A stretch of 36,005 nt of DNA from Cellulomonas sp. IC4_254. GTDB taxonomy: Bacteria; Actinomycetota; Actinomycetes; Actinomycetales; Cellulomonadaceae. The notes under the pieces are model-generated. The model did not search any database, was not told the DNA's origin, and saw only the letters and a program-made list of their open reading frames with translations. Numbering within the stretch: the stretch's first letter is position 1; each line of letters opens with the position of its first letter. This document shows, in pieces, positions 15,700 to 22,333 of this stretch. Made by a program: the position numbers and the translations under genes. The DNA lies in contig NZ_JAANNB010000011.1 of the NCBI RefSeq assembly GCF_011603975.1, positions 1-36,005 of the forward strand, read 5' to 3'.

Positions 15700-16238
15700 C
15701 CCGCCGTCACGACCCGGGCCGGCGCGACCGCATCGTCGACGCCTGCCTCGACGTGCTCGCCGCCGAGGGCGTCGCCGGGACCTCGCACCGCAAGGTCGCC
15801 GCCGCGGCGGACGTGCCGCTCGGGTCGATGACGTACCACTTCGCGGGGCTGGACGACCTGCTGCGGGCGGCGTTCGACCGGTACGCCCGGGAGTTCGGCG
15901 GCCGGTTCGACGCGCTCATGGCGGCGGCGCCCGACCGTGCCGGGGCCGTCGACGCGCTCGTGGCGTACCTCCGCGGCGAGGTGATGGGGGACCACCGCGA
16001 CCTGGTGCTCAGCCACGAGCTCTACACCCTGGCCGCGCGGGACCCGGCGTACCGGGACCTGACGGCGGCGTGGATGGCGCGCAGCCGGGCGTCGCTGGAG
16101 CGGTGGTTCGACCCGACGACCGCGCGGGTGCTCGACGCGCTGGTCGAAGGGCTGGGCATCCACCGGGCGCTCGACACCGGGCCGGGCGACGACGCGGCGG
16201 TCGAGGCCGGGGTGCGGCGGGTGGCTGCTCACGCCTGA
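15696..16238 (+). CDS. TetR-family transcriptional regulator
   Basis: The 180-residue protein begins with a TetR HTH domain (about 10-55: IVDACLDVLAAEGVAG, HRKVAAAADVPLGSMTYHF, DDLLRAAFDRYA). The ligand-binding C-terminal domain is all-helical and not conserved enough to name. It overlaps the acetyltransferase gene by ATGA. Its likely target is the 7-5-7 palindrome at 15084-15102 in front of the operon (inference). The ligand may be a sugar or a toxic compound that is acetylated by the partner enzyme. A perfect hairpin terminates the operon right after its stop codon. Confidence 0.9.
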   Translation: MTRRHDPGRRDRIVDACLDVLAAEGVAGTSHRKVAAAADVPLGSMTYHFAGLDDLLRAAFDRYAREFGGRFDALMAAAPDRAGAVDALVAYLRGEVMGDHRDLVLSHELYTLAARDPAYRDLTAAWMARSRASLERWFDPTTARVLDALVEGLGIHRALDTGPGDDAAVEAGVRRVAAHA

Positions 16239-16264
16239 GGGGCGGGTGCGCCGAGGCCCGCCCC
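16239..16264 (+). terminator. Terminator of the acetyltransferase/TetR operon
   Basis: GGGGCGGG (16239-16246) and CCCGCCCC (16257-16264) form a perfect eight-pair stem with a ten-base loop, starting at the base after the TGA. Confidence 0.7.
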
Positions 16265-16298
16265 GCCCGCAGGCGTCCGGCGGCCGCGCGCCCCGGGG

Positions 16299-16496
16299 TC
16301 AGCTCGCCCGGCGCAGCTGGGCGTAGGTGGCGGACATCCGCTCGAACTCGTCCCGGGTCAGGCCCATCGCCTCGATGAGCTCGGCCTCGAGCCGGTCGTA
16401 GGCGTCCTGCTCGGCCGGCGTGCGCGGCGGCGCGGTCGCCGAGAACCGCGCGTGGATCTCCCGGAGTCGCTCGTGGTCGATGGCCCGCCTGCTCAT
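16299..16496 (-). CDS. Small helical hypothetical protein
   Basis: The 65-residue protein is charged and mostly helical: IDHERLREIHARFSA, then a PPRTPAEQDAYDRLEAELIEA helix, and GLTRDEFERMSATYAQLR. There is no membrane segment. The ATG at 16496 is chosen over the upstream in-frame start at 16526 because TACGGT lies seven bases before it. I do not recognise the family. It may be a conserved actinobacterial small protein. The neighbouring Nudix gene lies upstream on the same strand. Confidence 0.6.
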   Translation of the reverse strand: MSRRAIDHERLREIHARFSATAPPRTPAEQDAYDRLEAELIEAMGLTRDEFERMSATYAQLRRAS

Positions 16497-16503
16497 GTCC
16501 CGA

Positions 16504-16509
16504 ACCGTA
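16504..16509 (-). promoter_or_regulatory. -10 hexamer of the small helical protein gene (leaderless)
   Basis: TACGGT on the minus strand, seven bases before ATG 16496. Confidence 0.45.
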
Positions 16510-16565
16510 CGACCCACCACTGACACGCCCCTGTGCGCCGGCCGTGGGGAGGGCGGCCGCCCGGC

Positions 16566-17069
16566 TCAGCCGCCCGCGAGGTGCCCCAGGAGCCGGTCCA
16601 GGAACTCCGCCTGCGCCGTGACGACCAGCCCGCGGGCCTCCTCGACCGGCACCCACCGCAGCTCGTCGAGCTCCGGGAACCTCACCGTCCGACCGCTGCG
16701 CGGCGGCCAGTCCACGGTCACCTCGCTCACGGGCCCGCGGGGCGCGTCGAGGTCGAGCGAGGCGGCCCGCGCCCACACCCGGACCACCTTGCCCCCGCGC
16801 TGCCGGACCTCCCCGAGGTCGACGTCCGCGCCGTCGGGCGCGGGGACGCCGACCTCCTCGGCGAACTCGCGCAGGGCGGTGGCGTGCGGGTCCTCGCCGG
16901 GCAGCGGCTCGCCCTTGGGGACGGTCCAGGCGTGCGGCTTCCGCGCCCAGAACGGCCCGCCCATGTGCCCGAGCAGCACCTCGGGCGCGCCCGGCCCGCC
17001 GGCGCCCGGGCGGTGCAGCAGCAGACCCGCGCTCGTGCGGGCGGCTGCGGCGGCAGCGGCGGCGGCCAC
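16566..17069 (-). CDS. Nudix hydrolase
   Basis: The 167-residue protein has a complete Nudix box, G53-x5-E59-x7-RE-x2-EE-x-G (REFAEEVGV, 67-75), preceded by HAWTVPKGE. It hydrolyses a nucleoside diphosphate linked to another moiety; the VPKGE context recalls diadenosine-polyphosphate or ADP-sugar type members, but the substrate is not determinable. The first ten residues are Met plus nine alanines encoded by a GCN run, so the true start may be later (Arg11-Thr12 region lacks a start codon). The gene ends separate from the DeoR gene by three bases: the GTG at 17069 lies just after the DeoR stop at 17073, suggesting co-transcription. Confidence 0.9.
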   Translation of the reverse strand: MAAAAAAAAARTSAGLLLHRPGAGGPGAPEVLLGHMGGPFWARKPHAWTVPKGEPLPGEDPHATALREFAEEVGVPAPDGADVDLGEVRQRGGKVVRVWARAASLDLDAPRGPVSEVTVDWPPRSGRTVRFPELDELRWVPVEEARGLVVTAQAEFLDRLLGHLAGG

Positions 17070-17072
17070 GGC

Positions 17073-17885
17073 TCAGGACTCCGGGAGCAGGACCTCGACG
17101 CCGGCCGCGTCCAGCGCGGCGCGCAGGTCGGCAGGCGGCGGGGCGTCCGTGACGAGGTAGTCCGCGCGGCCGAGCTCGGCGATCTGCGCGAACAGCCGCC
17201 GGCTGAACTTGGACGAGTCGGCGAGCACGGCGACCCGGTCGGCGCGGTCCATCATGTCGCCCATCATCGACGCCTCGACCAGGTTGCTCGTCGAGTACCC
17301 GACGTCGGCGGAGACGGCGCCGACGCCGATGAGCGCGAGGTCGCACCGGATGTCGACCTCGGGCTGGTGCGTCCACGCCGGCAGCCGCACCGGGCCGAGG
17401 GTGGCCTGGTCGGTGATCCGCACGCTGCCGCCGAACACGTACAGGTCGCGGTAGGCGGACGGGGCGAGCTCGGTGGCGCCGCGCAGGCTGTTGGTCGCGA
17501 CCGTGAGGTCCCGCCGCTCGCCCAGCGCCCGGATCAGCGCGAGCGTGGTGGTGCCGGCGTTCACGATGATCGCCTGCCCGTCCCGCACCAGCGCGGCCGC
17601 GCGGCCGCCGATCCGCTCCTTGGCCTGCGTCTGCATCCGCATCCGGACGTCGAGCTCGGTGTTGGGCCGCGGCGCGGTGCTCAGACCGACGGCCCCGCCG
17701 TGGGTGCGGACCAGCACGCCGTCGGCGTCGAGCTGGTCGAGGTCGCGGCGGATCGTGTCCGCGGAGACGTCGAACCGCTCGGCGAGCTGCGCGACGGTGA
17801 CCTCGCCGGTCTCGGTCACGTACGCGGCGAGCTCGGCCTTGCGCCCTGCCGGGAGGCGGCGCGGTGCGGTGTCGGAGGACGACAT
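17073..17885 (-). CDS. DeoR-family sugar-operon regulator
   Basis: The 270-residue protein has an N-terminal DeoR HTH (about 16-70: GEVTVAQLAERFDVSADTIRRDLDQL, DGVLVRTHGGAV) and a C-terminal sugar-phosphate-sensing DeoRC domain (VNAGTTTLALIRAL, YVFGGSVR, LIGVGAVS, DSSKFSRR). Family members usually repress a divergent sugar operon until a phosphorylated intermediate binds. It is divergent from the solute-binding-protein operon. Three direct repeats at 17953-18014 overlap that promoter and are the likely operators. A short inverted repeat AGCAC-N8-GTGCT (17898-17915) lies in its own upstream region. The inducer is probably a hexose phosphate produced by the operon. Confidence 0.92.
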   Translation of the reverse strand: MSSSDTAPRRLPAGRKAELAAYVTETGEVTVAQLAERFDVSADTIRRDLDQLDADGVLVRTHGGAVGLSTAPRPNTELDVRMRMQTQAKERIGGRAAALVRDGQAIIVNAGTTTLALIRALGERRDLTVATNSLRGATELAPSAYRDLYVFGGSVRITDQATLGPVRLPAWTHQPEVDIRCDLALIGVGAVSADVGYSTSNLVEASMMGDMMDRADRVAVLADSSKFSRRLFAQIAELGRADYLVTDAPPPADLRAALDAAGVEVLLPES

Positions 17886-17944
17886 GCAGACAGATCTAGC
17901 ACAAAACCGCGTGCTCCCGCAGGAATTCCCGCATGGGCCATCCC

Positions 17945-17973
17945 TTGACGGCCGCAGAGACCCGCACTACCGT
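17945..17973 (+). promoter_or_regulatory. Promoter of the sugar operon
   Basis: TTGACG (17945-17950), 17 bases, TACCGT (17968-17973). The expected +1 is near 17980, giving a 5' leader of about 53 bases with a GGAGGGAG ribosome binding site at 18021-18028. Confidence 0.7.
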
Positions 17974-18014
17974 GCTCAAACACGCAGAGAAGCGCACTCC
18001 GCCGCAGAAAGCGG
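17953..18014 (+). repeat. Three direct repeats, probable DeoR operators
   Basis: CGCAGAGACCCGCAC starts at 17953, CGCAGAGAAGCGCAC at 17983 and CGCAGAAAGCGGCAT at 18003. The starts are 30 and 20 bases apart, near whole helical turns. The first lies between -35 and -10, the second just after +1, the third in the leader. This is the geometry of a repressor array. Confidence 0.6.
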
Positions 18015-18032
18015 CATCCCGGAGGGAGAGTC

Positions 18033-19328
18033 ATGAGCAACGGAGCTCGGATGCGGTACCTCAGTGCCGCGGCCATCGCCGGGGCCTCGGCCCTGGTCCT
18101 GACCGCGTGCGGCAGCGGCGGCGACGCCGGCGTCGGCGGCGGGTCGGACGGCGGTGACGTCACGCTCGAGTTCGCCCAGTGGTGGGAGCCCGAGCTGCCG
18201 GACGGCGCGTTCCGCGAGCTGATGGACAAGTTCGAGGACGAGAACCCCGGCATCACCGTCGAGCTGCTGAGCGGCCCGTACGCGTCCACCAAGGAGCAGG
18301 TCCTGGCCGGCGCGGCCGCCGGCACGATGTCGGACGTGGTCGGCCTGGACGGCGCCTGGGTCAACGACTTCGCCAAGCAGGGCGCCATCGCCGACCTGTC
18401 CGCGCTGATGGCGGACGACGGGTTCGACGACAGCCAGCTGGTCAGCCAGGTCCAGGTGGACGGCTCGACGTACATGATCCCGGTCGTGAACTTCGTGTAC
18501 CCGATGTTCACCAACGACGACCTGCTGGCGCAGGCCGGCGTGGACACGCCACCGAGCACCCGCACCGAGTTCCAGGACGCGGCCGAGGGCATCACCGCGC
18601 TGGGCGACAACACCTACGGCTGGGTGCTGCCGCTGTCGCTCGAGGCCCCCAACGGCGTGCAGAACGACGTCATGTCCTGGGTGTGGGCGTCCGGCGGCTC
18701 GATGCTGGACGACGGCCAGCCCGCGCTGACCGACAACCCGGACGTCGAGAGCGGCGTGCAGTTCGTCGCCGACCTCTGGGACGCGGGCGTCGTCGCGCCC
18801 GGCTCCTTCACGATGAAGGAGCAGGACAAGGTCGAGGAGTTCACCAACGGCCGGGTCGGCATGATGATCGACTCCCTGGCCCACGTGACGACGATCCAGG
18901 AGGCCAACCCCGACCTGCAGTTCTCGATCTCCGCCATCCCGGCCGAGGACGGGTACTCGGGCGAGCGGGGCATCCCCTACGCCTCGTGGGGCATCGGCGT
19001 CGCCGAGAACTCGGAGCACAAGGCCGAGGCGATGAAGCTGGTCGAGTTCCTCATGAGCGAGGAGACCAACGCTGAGCTGTCGTCGATCGCGAACGCGTTC
19101 CCCGGCAACACCGAGTCGGTGCCGGACTTCGTCGAGGACAACGAGCTCTTCGCGACCGCGTTCGAGATCTACCAGGACGGCTACCCGGCGAACGAGTTCA
19201 CCGGCCTGCCCGTCGCCGAGGAGCTCATGCGGCAGCTCGGCGAGCAGCTGCAGAAGACCCTCAACGGCGACCAGAGCGTCGACGACGCCCTCACCGCTGC
19301 CCAGGAGCAGTGGGAGAGCGAGTTCTGA
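18033..19328 (+). CDS. Sugar ABC transporter solute-binding lipoprotein
   Basis: The 431-residue protein has a lipoprotein signal with lipobox Leu-Thr-Ala-Cys (23-26), a Gly/Ser/Asp-rich linker, and a family 1 extracellular solute-binding domain (QWWEPEL, GPYASTKEQVLAGAAAGTMSDVVGLDG, IPVVNFVYPMFTNDDLLAQAG, WGIGVAENSEHKAEAMKLVEFLMS). It captures a sugar or oligosaccharide at the outer face of the membrane and delivers it to the two permeases encoded downstream. A strong GGAGGGAG precedes the ATG. A perfect 11-bp hairpin follows the gene. The ligand cannot be read from sequence; the downstream enzymes point to a hexose or hexose-containing compound. Confidence 0.94.
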   Translation: MSNGARMRYLSAAAIAGASALVLTACGSGGDAGVGGGSDGGDVTLEFAQWWEPELPDGAFRELMDKFEDENPGITVELLSGPYASTKEQVLAGAAAGTMSDVVGLDGAWVNDFAKQGAIADLSALMADDGFDDSQLVSQVQVDGSTYMIPVVNFVYPMFTNDDLLAQAGVDTPPSTRTEFQDAAEGITALGDNTYGWVLPLSLEAPNGVQNDVMSWVWASGGSMLDDGQPALTDNPDVESGVQFVADLWDAGVVAPGSFTMKEQDKVEEFTNGRVGMMIDSLAHVTTIQEANPDLQFSISAIPAEDGYSGERGIPYASWGIGVAENSEHKAEAMKLVEFLMSEETNAELSSIANAFPGNTESVPDFVEDNELFATAFEIYQDGYPANEFTGLPVAEELMRQLGEQLQKTLNGDQSVDDALTAAQEQWESEF

Positions 19329-19347
19329 CCGACCCCTCCAGCGACCG

Positions 19348-19379
19348 CGCCGGGCGGGCATCCCTGAACCCGCCCGGCG
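19348..19379 (+). repeat. Perfect 11-bp hairpin after the binding-protein gene
   Basis: CGCCGGGCGGG (19348-19358) and CCCGCCCGGCG (19369-19379) enclose a ten-base loop. Its place between binding protein and permease genes suggests partial termination or mRNA 3'-end protection, giving excess binding protein. Confidence 0.7.
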
Positions 19380-19406
19380 TGGTCCCCCGGTCAAGGAGGA
19401 CCGAGA

Positions 19407-20390
19407 GTGTTCACCTCGCACGTCGAGCGGCCCGTGGTCGCTCCCACCGCCGGCGGATCGCCGGGCCCGGACCGCGCGGCCCCGGCCGAGCAGCCGCCCG
19501 CCCGATCCGGCTGGGAGCGGCTGAAGCGCCGGCTCACGCCCTACGGGTTCCTGACGCCGACCGGCGTCCTCATGGCGATCCTCATGCTCACGCCGATCGT
19601 CATGGTGATCTGGTACTCGCTGCTGGACGGCGTGATCACGACCAAGAACTCCGCGTTCGTCGGGTTCGCCAACTACGCCGAGGTGCTCACCGACCCGGTG
19701 TTCTTCACCGCGGTCCGCAACACGCTCGTGTTCACCGTGTCCAGCGTGGTGGCGCACTTCGTCATCGGCCTCGGGTTCGCGATGCTGCTGAACACCCCGC
19801 TGCTGAGCCACCGCACCAAGGCGTTCTTCCGCGTGATCTACGTGCTGCCGTGGCTGTTCACGGTGGCGATCATCGCGGTGCTGTGGCGGCTGCTGCTCAA
19901 CCCGAACGGCGTCGTGAACTACCTGCTCGGCAGCCTCGGGCTCACCGGCGGCCAGACCGAGTGGCTGGCGGACCCGAGCACCGCGCTCGCCTCGGTCACG
20001 TTCATCAACATCTGGTCCGGCTACCCGTTCTTCATGATCAGCCTGCTGGCCGGGCTGCAGGGCATCCCCAAGGACCTGTACGAGGCCGCGCGGGTGGACG
20101 GGGCGACGCCGCTGCAGCAGTTCCGGAACGTGACCGTCCCGCAGCTGCGCCCGATCATCATCTCGATGGCGCTGCTGGACTTCATCTGGACCACGCAGCA
20201 GTTCGCGCTGATCTGGATGACCACCGGCGGCGGCCCGATCAACGCGACCGAGATGCTCAGCACCTTCACCTACAAGCTCGCGTTCAGCCGCTACGAGTTC
20301 TCGGTGGCGTCCGCGTCTGCGGTGGTCGTGCTGCTGCTGTCGATGGTCCTCGCATTCTTCTACGTCCGGCACCAGAAGGCGCGTGACTGA
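19407..20390 (+). CDS. Sugar ABC transporter permease (MalF/UgpA type)
   Basis: The 327-residue protein has a 45-residue Pro-rich cytoplasmic N-terminus, six predicted membrane helices and the EAA loop (YEAARVDGATPLQQFRNVTVPQLRP) that contacts the ATPase. It forms the translocation channel with the next gene's product. The GTG start is preceded by AAGGAGGA. The stop codon overlaps the next gene. No ATPase gene is found in the operon, so energy must come from a shared MsiK-like ATPase encoded elsewhere. Confidence 0.94.
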   Translation: MFTSHVERPVVAPTAGGSPGPDRAAPAEQPPARSGWERLKRRLTPYGFLTPTGVLMAILMLTPIVMVIWYSLLDGVITTKNSAFVGFANYAEVLTDPVFFTAVRNTLVFTVSSVVAHFVIGLGFAMLLNTPLLSHRTKAFFRVIYVLPWLFTVAIIAVLWRLLLNPNGVVNYLLGSLGLTGGQTEWLADPSTALASVTFINIWSGYPFFMISLLAGLQGIPKDLYEAARVDGATPLQQFRNVTVPQLRPIIISMALLDFIWTTQQFALIWMTTGGGPINATEMLSTFTYKLAFSRYEFSVASASAVVVLLLSMVLAFFYVRHQKARD

Positions 20391-21276
20391 CATGGCGACC
20401 CTGACCCCGACCCCCGTCCGCGCCGGCTCCCCGGAGCTCCGCCGGCCGCCCGCCAAGACCGGCCAGAAGGCGCTGGTGCTGGTCGCGCTGACGCTCGGCG
20501 CGCTGTTCGCCGGCCTGCCGGTGCTGTGGATGCTGTCGAGCTCGTTCAAGGCGAACCCGGAGATCTTCGCGTCCCCGCCGCGGCTGATCACCGAGGGGTT
20601 CTCGTTCGACGCGTACACCTCGATCCTCACCGACCCGGTGAAGCTCCGGTTCTTCGGGAACTCCTACCTCGTGGCGGGCGCGGTGACGCTGCTGACGCTG
20701 CTGGTGGCGGTGCTCGCGGCGTACGCGTTCAGCCGCTACGAGTTCCGCGGCAAGAAGGTCATCAACGTGGTGATCGTCAGCGTCCAGGCGGTCCCGCCGA
20801 TCACGCTGCTGATCCCGTACTTCGGCCTCGTGGTGGCGCTCAAGCTCTACAACACCTATCCCGGTCTGATCCTCACGTACATGGTGTTCACGCTGCCCTA
20901 CGCGATCATCATGATGACCGGGTACTTCAACACCCTGCCGCGGGAGCTCGACGAGGCCGTCAAGGTCGACGGCGCCGGGCCGCTCACCGCCCTGTGGCGC
21001 ATTCTCGTGCCCATCTCGGTGCCCGGTCTGGTCTCCGTCGGGATCTACACCTTCATGATCGCGTGGAACGAGTTCCTGTTCGCGCTGACGCTCACCCGCA
21101 CCGAGGACATGCGGACCGTCCCGATCGGCATCCAGCTGCTCATGGGCCAGCACTCGTACAACTGGAACGAGATGATGGCGATGAGCATTCTCGGGTGCAT
21201 TCCTGTCCTCGTTCTCTTCCTGTTCTTCCAGCGGTACTTCATCGGTGGGATGACCGCAGGGGCGGTCAAGGTCTGA
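20383..21276 (+). CDS. Sugar ABC transporter permease (MalG/UgpE type)
   Basis: The 297-residue protein has six membrane helices and the EAA loop (DEAVKVDGAGPLTALWRILVPISVPG). It pairs with the upstream permease. The GTG at 20383 overlaps the previous stop by eight bases; ATG 20392 (three residues later) is an equally good start because AAGGCG lies about ten bases before it. The C-terminal FQRYFIGGMTAGAVK is typical of the MalG branch. Confidence 0.94.
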   Translation: MTDMATLTPTPVRAGSPELRRPPAKTGQKALVLVALTLGALFAGLPVLWMLSSSFKANPEIFASPPRLITEGFSFDAYTSILTDPVKLRFFGNSYLVAGAVTLLTLLVAVLAAYAFSRYEFRGKKVINVVIVSVQAVPPITLLIPYFGLVVALKLYNTYPGLILTYMVFTLPYAIIMMTGYFNTLPRELDEAVKVDGAGPLTALWRILVPISVPGLVSVGIYTFMIAWNEFLFALTLTRTEDMRTVPIGIQLLMGQHSYNWNEMMAMSILGCIPVLVLFLFFQRYFIGGMTAGAVKV

Positions 21277-21334
21277 CGACCTCGGCCACGGCACGGCAAC
21301 GACGCACGACCCGACACGAAAGAGGAGTCACCCC

Positions 21335-22201
21335 ATGTTGATGAACGGCGCGGACCTGCTGGCCGTCGCGAACGAGCACAGCTTCGCGGTGCCGGCGTTC
21401 AACATCAGCGACTACGCGATGTTCAACGGCATCGTCGACGTCTCGGAGCAGCGGCGCGCGCCGCTGATCGTCGCGATCCACCCGGACGAGGTCAGCCACA
21501 TCGGCCACGACGTGCTGCCGGCGCTGATCCAGCGGGCGCACAAGGCGTCGGTGCCGGTGGCGATCCACTGGGACCACGGCGGCACCTACGAGCAGATGCT
21601 GCGGGCGTTCCAGATCGGCTTCACGTCGGTGATGATCGACGGGTCGATGCTCCCGTACGAGGAGAACGTCGCGCTGACCGCCAAGGTCGTCGAGGCCGCG
21701 CACGCGGTGGGCGTCTCGGTGGAGGGCGAGCTCGGCACCATCGGCAAGCTCGACGAGCAGGCGGAGGCCGGCGTCGCGGTGTCCGACATCATCTACACCG
21801 ACCCGGACCAGGCCGTGGACTTCGTGCAGCGCACCGGCGTCGACAGCCTCGCGATCGCGATCGGCACCGCGCACGGCCTGTACCCGAAGGGCCTCACGCC
21901 GGAGCTCAAGCTCGACCTGCTGACCGAGATCAAGTCCCGGCTGCCGATCCCGCTCGTGCTGCACGGCGGCTCCGGCAACCCGGACGACGAGATCGGCCGC
22001 GCGGTGAAGCTCGGCGTGAACAAGATCAACATCTCGAGCGACATCAAGGTCGCGTACCACGACCGGATGCGCGAGGTCCTCGCGGACCTCACGCTCCGCG
22101 AGCCGAACACGATCCAGCCCCCGGCCATCGAGGCGATGAACGCCGTCGCGGCGCAGAAGATCGAGCTGTTCGACGCGGCGGGCAAGGCCGACCTGTACTG
22201 A
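21335..22201 (+). CDS. Class II aldolase, GatY/KbaY (tagatose/fructose-bisphosphate) type
   Basis: The 288-residue protein has the zinc-dependent class II fold: VPAFNISDYAMF at the N-terminus, catalytic Asp80 and metal His81 in HWDHGG, Glu132 in EGELG, His180 in GTAHGLYP and His210 in VLHGGSG. Positions and length match KbaY/GatY better than long FbaA enzymes. It cleaves tagatose- or fructose-1,6-bisphosphate to glyceraldehyde-3-phosphate and dihydroxyacetone phosphate in the cytoplasm. Substrate specificity at C4 cannot be read by eye. GAAAGAGGAG precedes the ATG. It is followed by the sugar kinase gene after a 131-base gap with a hairpin. Confidence 0.93.
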   Translation: MLMNGADLLAVANEHSFAVPAFNISDYAMFNGIVDVSEQRRAPLIVAIHPDEVSHIGHDVLPALIQRAHKASVPVAIHWDHGGTYEQMLRAFQIGFTSVMIDGSMLPYEENVALTAKVVEAAHAVGVSVEGELGTIGKLDEQAEAGVAVSDIIYTDPDQAVDFVQRTGVDSLAIAIGTAHGLYPKGLTPELKLDLLTEIKSRLPIPLVLHGGSGNPDDEIGRAVKLGVNKINISSDIKVAYHDRMREVLADLTLREPNTIQPPAIEAMNAVAAQKIELFDAAGKADLY

Positions 22202-22219
22202 GATCGGCAGCACGGACGC

Positions 22220-22255
22220 CCCGGTCCGGGTCGGCACACCCCGGCCCGGACCGGG
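22220..22255 (+). repeat. Perfect 11-bp hairpin between aldolase and kinase genes
   Basis: 22220-22230 (C + CCGGTCCGGG) pairs with 22245-22255, with a 14-base loop. It is a candidate internal attenuator or processing site. Confidence 0.6.
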
Positions 22256-22290
22256 CTGCACCACCGCCGGCGCCCGCCGGCACCGGCAGG

Positions 22291-22314
22291 ACCGCACGAC
22301 CGCACAACCGCACG
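22291..22314 (+). repeat. Three tandem 8-bp repeats before the kinase gene
   Basis: ACCGCACG, ACCGCACA, ACCGCACG run head to tail, followed by a partial GACCGCG. They lie just upstream of the kinase ribosome binding site (GAAGGAG, about 22321). It may be simple slippage or a binding array. Confidence 0.5.
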
Positions 22315-22333
22315 GACCGCGAAGGAGCGGCAG

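Noticed and set aside
16566-17069. Nine-alanine run at the Nudix N-terminus as a functional poly-Ala tract.
   Set aside because: It probably reflects GC-rich slippage or an overlong start; no domain needs it.
22291-22314. Tandem 8-bp repeats as a possible CRISPR or attachment site.
   Set aside because: The units are too short and have no spacers, there are no cas or integrase genes nearby, and the repeats lie inside an operon.
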